Below, in pieces: positions 1 to 12,817 of a stretch of DNA of 64,000 nt (positions within the stretch are counted from its first letter, which is position 1; each line of letters starts with the position of its first letter). Made by a program: the position numbers and the translations under genes. The notes beneath the pieces were generated by a model. That model saw only the letters and a program-made list of their open reading frames with translations, was not told where the DNA came from and made no database searches. The stretch comes from Erythrophleum ivorense (taxonomy: Eukaryota; Streptophyta; Magnoliopsida; Fabales; Fabaceae). The stretch is taken from the NCBI GenBank assembly GCA_026724425.1, contig JAIUCV010000396.1, positions 1 to 64,000 on the forward strand. Direction: 5' to 3'.

Positions 1-661
1 TTGCTCATTTAGGCTTGACTATTAACATAGAAAGGGCTTTTCCCAACCAAGCATATATAACCATTTCAATTGAGATGGTTCCACCAATCTTGGAAGAGGT
101 CCCCTTTGATTTACAAATAATTTACCCATATCACCATTGACCATATCATTCATAATATTCTTTTCCCATTCTTTATCATCTACCTTGTGCATCTATATTT
201 CATTTACTGAAATTGTTTGTTTTAATTCTAGATTGTATGTTATATGGTTAACGTTTGTTTTAATTATATTGTGTTTTGCGTTTTTAGAGATGAATATGGA
301 TATCAAATATTCGGATATCTCTACCTGATACTCAAATACTTACTATTCAATACTCATACCGTATTTTTTATGAGTTTTGGGTATTTTGGATATCAGGCAC
401 TGAAAGTGTACACTTTTTCGGATTTGGATAGGGTGCTGGTAGTGAATATATATTTTGGATTTGGATATTGGAAAAATGACCAGGCACCCATCCGTTGTCA
501 TTCGTATTCGAGGTTTTTCTTTAACTACACCTGCCCATGAGTGGCTTTGTGGTTGACACCATCCTTGTGTACTTTTTCTTTTTGTGGTGGGGGCTGCCGT
601 GAGATCGTTCATCAAATAATCTCTATTTTTGTTTGAAATAACGCACCCTGATTTGGAGCAG

Positions 662-1375
662 GCTGCCTATGGGGCTTATGCTGGATATGGGAGCAGTTAT
701 GCGAACTCACTGTTGCCTACTTCGGTTCCACAAAGTACTGCATATGGAGCCTACCCTCCTGCATATTCAGTACAGGTACTGAAACAATTTTAGCTGCTTA
801 ATATTAGTAGTTGTTTGGCCCCTGCTATATCAGTGATGACAGACCTTTTCCGGTGTCTTGGACGGAATGTTGCTTTAAATCTTGTTCATAATTTTTTGAC
901 GTTTATGGGATTGTTTCGTGCAGTCTGCTTTAAAGAAGTGAAAGTGGAAAAGAGAGTAAAGTATTAGGGTTGCTGAGGAAAGAGAAAAAAAAAGGTTTAT
1001 AGGGGAACCTGTGGGCCCCTTCCTTGTTTGGCCTCTATTTGTGCAGGATATGGTAGCTCTGTTCTTACGGGATAGTAATTCGTGTAGACACTTCTCTTAT
1101 GTCATCGATGCATGCATACTGTTTTTTGTCACTATTGGATTGAGTCCGTGTCAGTATAGGGAAAGTTATGGCATTGCTCCTTGAGGGAAACTGTCATTAT
1201 CAAATTAAAATTGCGGAATCACTTTCTCTTGCTAAACCAGTCATTTTGTTATTTAGAGCTCTGATGTTTTTGTTTGAATTTCAGACAACACTTACCTCAA
1301 CAAAATTATGCGCAACCTGTTGCAGCTTCTGCACAGCAGCCTGCTCAGGCCTATTACGGCGCGACTTATTACTAA
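662..1375 (+). CDS. 3' terminal exons of a Tyr/Ala/Gln-rich protein (partial)
   Basis: Two coding stretches are visible. The first, 662-775, follows a CAG acceptor, ends at a GT donor and reads in one frame as an Ala/Gly/Tyr/Ser-rich segment (AAYGAYAGYGSSYAN near its start, AYGAYPPAYSVQ at its end). The second, from about 1285 to the TAA at 1373-1375, reads as a Gln/Ala/Tyr-rich tail ending AQAYYGATYY. Such low-complexity tails are typical of plant hnRNP-like, KH or RRM RNA-binding proteins, but no folded domain lies inside the window, so the family is not established. The two stretches do not join in phase by a direct 775-to-1285 splice: the second needs two extra bases. Either a small exon lies between them, or a later in-phase acceptor is used (after CAG near 1335 or 1344). 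The start lies upstream of the window. Confidence 0.5.
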
Positions 1376-3498
1376 ACTAACAAATTTTAGATGGCTGCTA
1401 TTTTTGTTTCCTGTAATTTTCCCCCTTGTCTAACCATTTAGGAATTGGAGCCAGGTAGTGTGAACTTGTTAGGTAACAACTGAAGATAGAAATTCGTCGG
1501 CTGACAGATGCAATTATATCTTTTTCAAGTATTACGGGCGTGTAACATTTTTTGTTGGGTGTGTCTTTTGGCCAAGTAATGTTTTTATTGCTTCTTCTAA
1601 TAATTATTATGAATAAATTACCTGAGGCTTGAGTTTTGTTGAAATTATATGTGTGTGTATTTTCTTTTCAAATACATATTTCAATCTAATTTTGAATTTT
1701 TTCCTTAAAATAGATTTTATTAACAGTAAATATATATTGTATTAAAAAATACATGTAAAATAAAGAGAGTAGATTTTGTTTTTATTAATATAGGGTATTG
1801 AAATTAAAAAATTAAAAATAAATTAATTAAAGTGTAATGTAATTTTTTATTTTAGAAAAATTCGAATATATTTGGAAATAGAAAAAATATTTGGATAATT
1901 TTAGTATAGTTTAAAAGAACTCTATATAATTTATTAAATTATTTTGGTTATTTACCCAAAAGAATTATTTTCTTGCATATTTGAGAGACCAAATAGTGCT
2001 TATGTTGTATACACCATGCCAAATCAAGAAACCTCACAGTTTGCTGGGACAATACATGTTGGATCGGCTGGCCAATCTATATGATAGGATGGATGGAAGC
2101 CTTGGAGCTGGATTAACCAGTTGCAAGGTCACTGTAAATGTGTGACTTTTATATTTTTACATAAAGTTGTAAGAGTTTGATTTCACTTATGGCTTTAGAA
2201 CCCATATTTAAACTTATTACTATCTAGCTATCGTTTGGAAATGAATATTACGCTAGTTGACTCTATTGTTCTAGCAGAGCTGAAATTCATCTTCATTCTG
2301 TCCCATCAATAAATGTGATGGATAAAACCTGAAAGAGTGCAGGGAAAAAACTTGAAAATTGTCCCGCTTCATTAGCTTTACATGCGCAATGTTTATTTGA
2401 AAAAAAATAAAATAAAGCCGTAAGTAATTTACCGTAAAGAAAATATGGGGGTTAGTAAATTATAGGTTTGTTGGATATTGCTTCTTAGCTTTGCTAAAAT
2501 TACATTTGCATTATATTTCTAAGTTGTTTGGGATGCTTTGAGAAACACATTCTGATTTAACAAAAGTAGAATATATATATATATATATATATTAGCAAAA
2601 CCTTAAATTATATTTACTTTCTATAGTAACACTGGAGGTCATGGGATTCATTAAATCAATTTTAGTTTTCTCATGATTATTTTCCACAAAAGCTCTCCTT
2701 AAAACAAAATTTCACAGTAAATATAAAATTAACATATTAAAGTAATTCTTAGGTCTTCCCAACGTCTAAATCAACCCTAATTCAACCCGGGTATTTGGGA
2801 AAGGAACTAGATTACATCATATACAGGTACACAAATCATAATTTACCGGGTCATCACTCAGTCTAACGTGAGTCAGCGAATCCACGATAGTGCCTTGATG
2901 TTTTCTTGCCAATATCAATAAGTGATAAATAACTATTTAAAAATGCATAAGTTTTCATTATTCGTTATAAAAAATATATTGATAAGAATAAAGTATTCGT
3001 CACTATTATTTTTTGTTTGGAATCATAGTATTCTTATTATTTCAAAAAAAAAATGAAGGCTCTCAATGCCCCAAGTTTTTATTTATGAATTAGACTTAGA
3101 TGTAAATTTTTATATTTTTATTATTAAAATTTTTTATTAAATATAATAAATTTTTTAATTAAAGTAAGACTAATATATATTTTAATTAAAAATTATATAC
3201 TTATTTGTAAAAATTATATATTTATCATATTATTATTAAAAAATTTCATATTTATAATATTTTAATTAAAAAAATATAATAACATAAATATAAAAATTAT
3301 ATACAAGTTTTTCTATTTAATAAATCACATCCGCGGATCTTTACTATAAAAATATTATCCATTGAACCGAATCCGTCTTAAAGCCGTTGATGAGAGCTTT
3401 ACTCATATCAGCAAAGATCCTGATTGAGAGCCCCAGTAGACTAAGTGGCACCTAATCCAAGGGCTAAGATTTCGTGGGGTGATCCCTCGGCGACACAC
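1376..3498. other. AT-rich intergenic spacer
   Basis: No gene is supported here. The 3' flank of the upstream gene runs into very AT-rich DNA (about 1650-1980 and 3080-3330). A patch at 2000-2120 is less AT-rich but has no usable reading frame. A (TA)n tract sits at 2571-2592. Confidence 0.6.
2571..2592. repeat. (AT)n microsatellite
   Basis: Eleven uninterrupted AT dinucleotides in the spacer before the NTF2-RRM gene. Confidence 0.9.
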
Positions 3499-3504
3499 TA
3501 TAAA
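3499..3504 (+). promoter_or_regulatory. TATA box of the NTF2-RRM gene
   Basis: TATAAA followed by a pyrimidine-rich leader (3540-3660), about 380 bases before the start codon at 3882. The leader has the CT-rich look of plant 5' UTRs, so this is the likely core promoter. Confidence 0.5.
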
Positions 3505-3831
3505 ACAGTTGCGAATCAGAGCCTACCCGTAGACCTCCATTTGCAGCACAATTCTCTCTCTTCCAGTTTCACTTGCACTCTATCTCTATCTCCCCGCGCT
3601 GATCTATTTGAGATTAGTTCATTGGCTTTCTGTGTTTCCTAGATTCCTCTCTCTCTCTGACGAATCTTCAGCTACTCAGAATAATTTCGTTTTGAGCTGT
3701 TGTTTGAGGGGCAGAGGGCCTTTTGTTGATTTAAGGCTCTATCTTTCCTTTGAAATTTAGGGTTTCAGATACCGAGCCTTCTGCGGGATCTGCCACCGGG
3801 TTCAGAGGCATAAGAGTTCTACGTGCACTTC

Positions 3832-3843
3832 ATGCTAAACTAG
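3832..3843 (+). other. Minimal upstream ORF in the leader (ATG plus 2 codons)
   Basis: ATG CTA AAC TAG, ending 38 bases before the main start codon at 3882. It is the nearest upstream ATG in this leader. Whether it affects translation cannot be told from sequence. Confidence 0.35.
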
Positions 3844-3881
3844 AAAGGCGCAGTAAAACAGAGACTGAAAGGGAAGTGAAA

Positions 3882-6800
3882 ATGGCGTCTTCGTATCCCG
3901 GCTCTGTTAGTGCCGCCCAGGTATTAGTTTGCATCCGTTTTAAATCTACGCCTAGGTATCCTTATATGAAGGTCTGATTTGATCTTAATGGGCGTTTGTA
4001 TGGGTGGTTTCAGGTGGGGTCGTACTTTGTTGGACAGTATTATCAAGTTCTTCGGCAACAGCCCAATCTTGTTCATCAGTTCTACTCTGATACTAGCTCT
4101 ATGATTCGAGTTGACGGAGATTCCAGTGAAACCGCCACCGATATGCTGGTAGATATTTTGGGAGCATATTTTTCTTATATTTGTGTTTAATTTTGCTGTT
4201 TTGATTAATGCCTGATTGTTTCTATTTCATTTTAGATGAATTTGCTTTCCTCAGCTTTTCTTTTAGTGTATGGCCTGAAGAAAATTAGTCCAAAATATAG
4301 AAATGCAAAAATTGCTTTCAATAAGTATTCGAGCGTATCAAATCATTCTTAACTTTGTATTGTTGCATCATGACTGATATTTCGCCTACTCTATTATTAA
4401 AGTTAGTTTTGGAAGTCTAATTCTCCAATCTGAGGTCTCTTGGAGCATTTCACAAAAAGAGAAACTAAATAATTGTTTGTGAATAGACTGTTGAACATCC
4501 GTTACCAATCTTGGGGTAGTGATTTCCATCTAGGCCCAACACGCAAATAGGTCAGAGCACTTATTATCCACTATATTAAAGTTGGCTGGGTCAGTGTCAA
4601 TTTTTTGGGTGGCTACCTTTTGTAGCCGCAGGTGAAGTGTATGGGAATAAATTGAAACCTTATATTATTGAGGCAATCCAATGGAAAGTACAGATGTAAT
4701 GGTGCACGATTTGAAAGTTTCAATATCATTTATTTTAATTATAGAATTGGATTTTCTTGCCCATTTGAATGGCAGTCAGCTATGAAAGAGGAAGAATGAG
4801 GAATATCAAATGTCAAGTTGTTGTGGTATGTGGTGGGCTGATGAGGATGACGCCAGTTTTGGATTATATATTGCCTAAAGTGCAACAAGGTAGCTTATAC
4901 ACTTGGGATAATGGTGAAAAGGGAGGGAATGGGTGTTTGCAGGCATGTTTATGTGACAGGGCTAAAGCTCTAATCGAATTAGTCAAATTTCAAAAATATA
5001 AACTAACTGAAAAGTTGAGAAGGTACAAAGAAGATTTGGAAAGCTATGACCCCCACATATCTACAATGATGTACCATCCCTGCTGTGTGTTGCAGGTATA
5101 CCTGTTTAATTTCTGTGCTGAAAGGACTTTCATACAATAAAATATGTAGAGAAATTTGAGGAAAGGTATATATGTAAGACAGGAAGAGTATATTTATACT
5201 GTTGAAGATAAAGGGCAGGTTGTCTCCTCCAAAGCTCAGAGGGAACAATGTATATCTGTTTATTTTGTATGCCTAAATGACTTTCATAATTCATACTACA
5301 AAAATCATTGAGAAATCTGGGGATAGATATATATGTAAGAGAATAGTACTTAGAATAAAGAGCAGCTTGTATCATCTACCTCCAAAGTTCCAGAGGGCTT
5401 GGAGTGCTAATTTTTCATTTGATGTGAGGCTTACTTTTTCTATTTTCTATCAACATGGCTGATTTTTAGGTTAACAACCTTGGTTGGCATGGGAATATTG
5501 TAGAGCTTCTTCTGGTGGCTGGTAGCAAAAATGCTGTTAAAAATAAACTTCTACTTAGCCAAAGACACTGATGAGGAGATGCTTTTAATTCTATGTTGTA
5601 TTACTTTTGAACGTATTACTGTCACTTTTTTTGGCTCTTACTGAGCTTTTAACTGATAAGTGCATAATTGGCATTCAGCTTTTGATTAGATAGTTTTTTC
5701 TTAAATTACATTTCTATTTTCCAACTTATTTTTCTCCTAGGTACTATGATGTTTGCTTGGGTGCTTTTTTCTATTCCTGTTCATGAGTTAACTGATAAAT
5801 GACTAGGTTCATTTCTTCCATGCAGCAAATCCATGCACTTGTCATGTCACTGAATTTTACTTCAATTGAGATCAAGACAATCAATTCTCTTGATTCTTGG
5901 GATGGAGGGGTTCTTGTAATGGTCTCAGGTTTCATCAAGATCAAGGATATCAGTGGGAGGAGGAAGTTTGTTCAATCATTCTTTCTTGCTCCTCAGGAGA
6001 AGGGTTACTTCGTACTGAATGATATTTTTCATTTTATTGATGATGGAGTGGTGTACCCAAATCTGGTACCAGCAGCATCAGAAAAGAGAGACACACAACT
6101 AAATGCATCTAATGCTCTTGTGGAGCCATCTGGTAATTGACTGCTGATGTCTCGCTCAAGACATTTCTTTCTAAAGCAGTTTAAAATATAATCACGTAGG
6201 TTCATAATGTGTGGATCCAGTAGACTTTATTTTTGTTTAAATGTATTTTTCAATTAGTTAGGCATAGCATAACAGTTTTGATGGTAACAATGATTGTGTA
6301 TTCATGTCCACCTTTTCTTTCCATTAACTAAATTACGTGTACTCTTGATACATTTAAATTTTTAGATTATTGATTCATGTTGTCCAATACTAAAATTTTT
6401 TATTATGTAAAGCTTTATTTTTTATATAAAAAAGTAATTTTTCTTTGGGCTTAAATCTTTTATTTTAGCAGCTTCAGACTATGATTTAGAAGAAGAAGCT
6501 CAAGAATATGTTAACTCAGTTCATATAGATGATGATCCTGTGGACAAGTATAGTCTTCCAGAGGAACAGCAACAGCAACAGCAGCTACAAGAAGATCTTG
6601 AAACTGAAGTTGTGGTGGAGGAAACTCCTATAGAGGAGGCAGTTCCATCAATTCAAAGTGTGGCGCAAACCATTTGTGAACCCCCTCCTGCTCATGTGGA
6701 GGAACCTTTGGAGGAGCCTCCTAAGAGAACTTATGCATCTATTGTACGTACCTTTTTCAGTATTTGGTTGTTAGTATGTGCGTTTGTCTATGCCAGTTCC

Positions 6801-9800
6801 TTTCTTCATTTTTTCGATAGTTTGCTCCAGTTTTCTTTCTATTCTTCCCCTTCTGCTTGGGTAACTTCTTTTAACTTATTTATTCTTATGGTAATTAAGG
6901 AAATGGTTGTAGCAATCATTTGAAGATCTAGGTTTAGTAGAACGGATATGATGTTTTTGAATTAGAAATCGGGTTAGTGAAAGCTTTATGCTTTTGTTGG
7001 CTTTTCATAAGTAATGGAATTAAAGGTCACACCGCTTGTCATCTTTTGTTTTTAAGATTACTAGATGAAGTATTTATCATCAAGTATGGTTGCTTCTGGG
7101 TTGAATTATGCAATTAGACCAAAGAATCTTTTAATTGATGTCCATGTTCATTCTCCTTCTTTCTGGTACTGTTACTTGCAAATTTCAGTTTAATTCATTG
7201 CTTGGACCTGTCTACTGTTAGGGCCTGTTTGGTATGATGTATAGGATAAGGTCTGATAGTATAAGACCTGATAAGATAAGACTTGAGAGGATAAGGCTTG
7301 ATAAAATTTTAAAACTATACAATGTTTGGTATCATAATGTATAAGATAATGTATCGTATAAGATAATATTATCATTTATTTGGTAATACACTATATAATG
7401 ATGGATAGGATAAAAATCAACTCTTTTGACAAAAATACCCTTTATTTAAAAAATATATTATATTTATTTAAATTTATTGTGTTATATTAACTTTCAAAAA
7501 AAAAATATGGATAAATAAGACTTCACATAGTGTATGGTTACTTAGTAACCTAGGTGACCTGATCCTATCTGGTCATATCAGACTAAATAACTAAAGAATA
7601 ATTTGGGCATATTAGGTCAGGTTGGCTATATTAGCCAATTTCAGCCAAATATATAATTTTTAAGAACTTATATGAAATTTTTATTTGTTAAGAGTCAATT
7701 TATAATTTTTACTAAATATTAAAAAAATGGTTTAATTAGTTTAAGAAACATTCTAACCTAACGTCATGCTAATTCAATTAAATTGAATCTGATATTAAAT
7801 TAGTTTTTGCGTAACTTATTCTAATCCTATTAATTTTTTAAAAAAATTATTTTATATGGATTTATATAAAAAAATTTAGTGATAAAATATAATTTTATAA
7901 GAACTTATATAAAAATTTTATTTTTTAGGGTTATTTTATAATTTTCATCAAAAATTATTTTATAAGGACTTATATGAAATTTTTATTTTTTTGGGGATCA
8001 TTTTATAATTTTATAATTCGTACCAAAAATTTAAAAGTGCCTAATTAACCTGATCCAGCCTAACCAATGAATATTCCTATAGGTGAAGGGTTAAAATCAG
8101 AAAATATTAATAAGGCTTTATACATTAAAACCTAATCAGGCCTAATCCTGCCCCCTAAGATATGATTAAGTTATACATCATTTTAATGTATAAGAGATAT
8201 ATGATGTATAAGCTTATACAATACATTACTTGTACCAAACAAGTGATAAGTTCATAATGTATTGTATTAGCTTATACTATCAGGCCTTATACGGTATGCC
8301 AAACATACCCTTAGGCATCATTACATGTCTTGACTTTATAACCTTACAGTTTCTTCCATCATCAAACCTTTTGTTATCCTGTCCAAATGCTAGCATCTAT
8401 TCTGCTTTTCTTAAGATGCCAGATCAATTGCAGCTTATGGAAGCAGGAAGCTTAACTTCTCTTTTTATTTGTGCCCCTTTCTTTTGGTCAGAAGTTAATG
8501 ATTTAGAAGTTCCTTTCTTGATTTTAACCTTCTCTATTGAAATATGGGGTATAAAATATTGGAAAAATTATAGCTAACCACCTGTTGCATTTGGGAATAT
8601 TCAAGAAAGAGGTTGGGATTGTGGATGAGCCTTAGGCTATGTTTGGTTCAACGGAGGGGAGGGGAGGGGAGGAGAGGTGAGGTAATTATATTTGAACAAA
8701 TTTACCCTTATATTATTTTAATTTTTTTTTAATAAAAAAGATATTTATATCAATATTTTTCCAAAAAAAATTATGAATCCCAATCTTTTTTTATTTTTAA
8801 TTCCTGATGGAAAAAAATATCTTAATTTTTATTAATAAATGTTAATATATTAAAAAATTAAGGGGCAATAAAGTAAATTATAAATTAAAAAATTTCCCTC
8901 CTCTCCCCTCCCCTCCAAAACCCCTCAATTTGGAGGGGAGGGGAGGGGCCTCCAAAAACCCCCATCCAAATACACCCTTAGATATTTTGAATCAGTCATT
9001 AAACGTTTTCTTTTTAAGTAATAAGTAGAACACATTCTGGTGTTTGGTTTTAATTTAAATATGTTACAATGACCTTGCAGTTACGAACTAAAGGGCAATC
9101 TGTGCTGTCGGCCATTCCCCAACAATCTTTTAAAACAGCCTCATCTCCGCTGGAGTTAAATCATGTAGCACAGCCTGCTACTCAGCAGTCTAGCTCCGCA
9201 TCTGTGTATGTTCCTGAGTCAGGGGCTGAGGCAGCAGAGGAAGGCTTTGGACTAGAAGAAGAAGGTTTAATTATTGATTTCTGCCACCTTAATTTGTTCT
9301 CTTTCTTATGTGTACCATTTCAACACATAATTACTAGATATTTTAGCTGACTGATATGCATTTCCCTTTGGCAATTGTCGCATCTGTGCACGAGTATAGC
9401 AGTAAATACATTCTGTATGAACGATGATATGTTGGAAATTTTTTATTCATTCCCTCTGAGGTGAGGTCTTTATGGCTGAAGATTTTACTGGTGGTGTCAG
9501 TTTGAGAACGTTCTAATATAAATGGATATACTTTTACAAAGATATCTTTTTGGCTTGAATTTGCTAGTCCAAGACATTTGGGGTTGTTTGGCATAAATTT
9601 ATTGATATTAAAGAGTTTTAGAAATTGCATTCTAGTAATCTTTTTTGGTAAATATGAAATTTTTCCTCCATATTGGAAACTGCATTTCTATAACAGTTAC
9701 ATCATTGAGATCTGACATTGGTGATGTCTAAGCATTCTTTAATCTTGAAGTGTGAATTGATTCTTGATCTATGATCCCTCTAGGTGAAGTAAAATCTGTC

Positions 9801-12800
9801 TATGTGAGAAATTTGCCTGCTACTGTTACTGAAGCTGAGATTGAACAGGAGTTTAAGAATTTTGGCAGAATTAAGCCAGATGGAATATTCATTAGGGTTC
9901 GGAAGGTAAGTTTCATTTGTCCATTACTGAGTGCCTGTATGTCTGTCTAACCATGAAAAGAGAACAGCTGAAATTGAAAAATCTGTTTACAGGAATTTGG
10001 GGTTTGCTATGCGTTTGTGGAGTTTGAAGACACTTTTGGTGTTCAAACTGCACTCCAGGTATGAATTAGTCCCCCCCCCCCCCCCCCCAATTTTTTTTTT
10101 TGTTTGATAGTGTAATTAACTTTGTGGGGAAAGACACGCCCAAGACAATCAGATGTTATATTTGTTGGTGATTTGCTTGCCTTTGCTATCTGTGTGACAA
10201 CCAAACTATAACATTATATCATATTTTCTATTCTTTTACAGAGAGATTTTCTTTATTCATTGATTTATTTTGTTGTTAACATAATCTGTTTTCATCTGGC
10301 CATGGAGTTAAATGGGTATAATTGCATTTTCTTTTCCCTTTGATTTCATGCATGAACTTGCTGATTTATATTTTTCTGTTTTTCATAACATCTTTTGGGT
10401 CTAGTTTCTCATTAATTGCTAAGTAGCCATGATATCTGTGAATTTGGTTGTTAGAGTTGCAGTGCAAGTTAAGCATCATTGTCTAATGCAAGTTTAGTTC
10501 ACCTGTATGACAAACTGGTTTATGCAAGTCATTATATCTTTAGAGCATGTTTTAAGGCGAAATAATAATGAATCCACTGCTTGTCTTCTGCTACGTACCT
10601 CATAGGATTGTACGTATTTGATAGAAAAATATATTCTGGATTCCTGACCCTTTTTCTTTTATCTGTTCTTATTCCTTCCAACTTTAAGGATACCTATATG
10701 ATTTAGCATCTTTAACAGTCCATCTTGTGTTGCAATAATGGTTGTCTCCATATTACTCAGTTTGGACTGTATGTATGGTTTTTTGGTATGTATTCGACTT
10801 AATGTAAGTACCTTGTCATTGTAGGCTTCTCCTATACAGTTAGCTGGAAGACAAGTATACATTGAGGAGCGGAGACCAAACAGTGGCAGTACTGCCCGCG
10901 GAGGAAGTAATGTCCCACTTTTATTCAGTAGTTTCATCTCAGCTCATTCTAAAGCATCAATAATCTTGTAGTTTTTGAAGTTGTGGGTTCTAGCTAATAA
11001 TTAGTTAAAAAAGCTTTGAATGAAGTACAAGGATGTCTTTAGAAGTTATACTTAATTTCTTGATTATGATGGTTTACCTGAATTTACAAGCTCAACACCA
11101 ATCCTGTTGGTTGATTTGTCCTATAGCATGTTTCATTAATGATCAACATTGGATTAGTAAGGGGGTTTTGACTGCAGTATTTAGTAAACAGTGTTATGTG
11201 AATTTGGGTTATGAGTGCAAAGCAATAACTAAGTTTTTAAGTTCGATCATATGTCCTTTATTGTTGATGAAGACACTTTGATGACAGCATGGTGGCAAAT
11301 CTTATGTATGATGTTGAACTGTTATATTTGATCGGTGCATCTGGTACTTGATGCAGTGAAATGCACCGAGTCATGTCAAGATCAAAATGTTGGGAGTTGC
11401 TGCCTTATTTAATTACTGCAAAAAATAAATATATTCTAAGATATCACAGTACATTTATGGATAAGTTGGTATTTAAGATGCCCATGTTTTGGTATAACAG
11501 TTGAAAATTGTTATAGAAAGGATACAAGTCATTTGTTAAGAAAGTTAACAAAGCTAAAAGGGCTGTGATGTGAGATTCCAATGGTTTTTGAGTGGTATGG
11601 GGTAGCATTCAAAATGGTTTCATCCTATGACACTCATCATGTGGATACTAATATACTAAACACAAGCATCTGGATGTAGACGGATATTCAAGATACCAAG
11701 GTCTAGATGTACTAAATGCCTCCTATGTGTGGTGATGGCAATTAGAGAGGAGAAGAAAAAAAGGGGGGGGGGGGGGTGAGTGAGAGAAATTGGTATGTTG
11801 TTAAGTGTTTTCTCTAAGTCTAAAAATAGGCATGCTTAGAACTTTAGAGGCATCCATTCTGATGGATAACTAAACTTTTTTTTTTAATTAAATTTTTCCA
11901 TCCTTGTACCTTATTGATATTATTACCATTTTGCTGTCAGCTTTGGTGGAGCCTTTGTTTTCAGTACCTTTCGTTTGTGAATGATTAAAATTTGACAATT
12001 TTACCAAGTATCACACATAATATGCTCCTGTAGCATACATGGGCATATGAGTGCTATTAGAGACTTGCAGCTGTATTTGCTCTTTTTGGTGCCTTTGCAT
12101 GTATCGGAAGTAGTGTATGTTGGCTCAATGTTGGATGTGAGGGTGTTATGATATGATAGTGATTATAGTTTAGACTTAGATCATTGATGGGCTGCTGTAA
12201 CTGGAATTTCGTCATATAGAGGTGTGTTTGTTGGTACTTAGTTTGAAAACCTGATGGGGGGCTATTGTTATGGTATGGGGGTTGTTTTGGACTCTCTTTA
12301 GTTCTGTCCTCATGTTTCCTTTGAGGGAGCTTCCCTGTTAGATATGCAAAGGGATTGGAGAGCTATTGTACTCATGAGCTTGTTTGTTTTTTGTTAAATT
12401 AATATTTTGGTCCCTTTAGTTTAGTTATAGTTTAGATTTGTACTTATATTTGTTTCATTTCAATATAGTCTTTTTAACTTCTAATTTTCATCATACGCAT
12501 CTTTTACCATTAATTCGGTCTACCAAGTTACCAGAAACTTCATGTGGCTCTGATATGGGGTTTTATGTGTACTTATTTTTTCTTTAGTTTGTGTTTTTCA
12601 TGTTTTCTAATGGAGATAGAGAAAGGCTCAATTAATGGTAATACTGATATGGAAACTTTTGTATTGAGCAGGAAGGGGAAGAGGCAGAGGCAGTTATCAA
12701 ACAGATGCTCCAAGGGGGCGTTTTGGTGGCCGGAGCTTGGGCAGGGGAGGTTTCCACGATGCTGGTGACTATAGCAGACCAAGAGGCGATGGTTATCCGC

Positions 12801-12817
12801 AACGTGGTTCACGATAA
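3882..12817 (+). CDS. NTF2-like / RRM / RGG protein, G3BP type (9 exons)
   Basis: Exons 3882-3920, 4014-4148, 5826-6132, 6469-6743, 9081-9264, 9784-9905, 9993-10058, 10825-10906 and 12672-12817 splice in phase to 451 residues. Residues about 14-135 form an NTF2-like fold (VGSYFVGQYYQVLRQQP at the start, QSFFLAPQEKGYFVLNDIF near the end). An acidic, Gln-rich linker follows (poly-Gln near 6565-6585, PKRTYASI at its end). The RRM covers about 316-388, with RNP2 VYVRNL at 319-324 and RNP1 GVCYAFVEF at 357-365. The tail from 404 is rich in RG/RGG. This is the layout of animal G3BP and its plant relatives, which bind RNA and join stress granules; that role is family knowledge. Intron 4 (6744-9080) carries two MITEs. 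Exon 4 begins at a tandem TAGCAG acceptor, so an isoform lacking one Ala is possible. Confidence 0.93.
7221..8310. mobile_element. Tourist-like (PIF/Harbinger-type) element in intron 4
   Basis: The left end begins GGGCCTGTTTGGTATG and the right end is its imperfect complement, ATGCCAAACATACCC. Both sides carry the trinucleotide TTA (7218-7220 and 8311-8313), the target duplication expected for PIF/Harbinger and Tourist MITEs. Similarity of the two ends continues inward (ATAAGG..CTGATAGTATAAG on the left matches the complement of the right). The 1,090-base interior is AT-rich with no transposase ORF, so this is a non-autonomous copy. Repeats of an AACTTATATGAAATTTTTAT-like motif occur near 7670, 7900 and 7968. 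Confidence 0.78.
8635..8977. mobile_element. Second MITE in intron 4, with (GGGGA)n ends
   Basis: The left end GGCTATGTTTGG and right end CCAAATACACCC are imperfect inverted repeats flanked by TTA on both sides (8632-8634 and 8978-8980). Just inside lie G-rich tracts of GGGGA units (about 8653-8676 and 8932-8948) and their complement (8899-8916), which can pair into a hairpin. It is 343 bases long with no ORF. The 3-base TTA duplication suggests a Harbinger-mobilised MITE unrelated in body to the neighbour at 7221. Confidence 0.75.
10071..10088. repeat. C18 homopolymer in intron 7
   Basis: Eighteen consecutive C, then AA and a T run, 12 bases after the exon 7 donor. The exact length may be a sequencing or assembly estimate. 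Confidence 0.8.
11763..11776. repeat. G14 homopolymer in intron 8
   Basis: Fourteen consecutive G in the long last intron (10907-12671), which otherwise shows no feature I can support. Confidence 0.8.

Noticed and set aside
2000..2120. Gene fragment in the first spacer
   Set aside because: The base composition is less AT-rich but every frame stops within a few dozen codons and no motif is visible.
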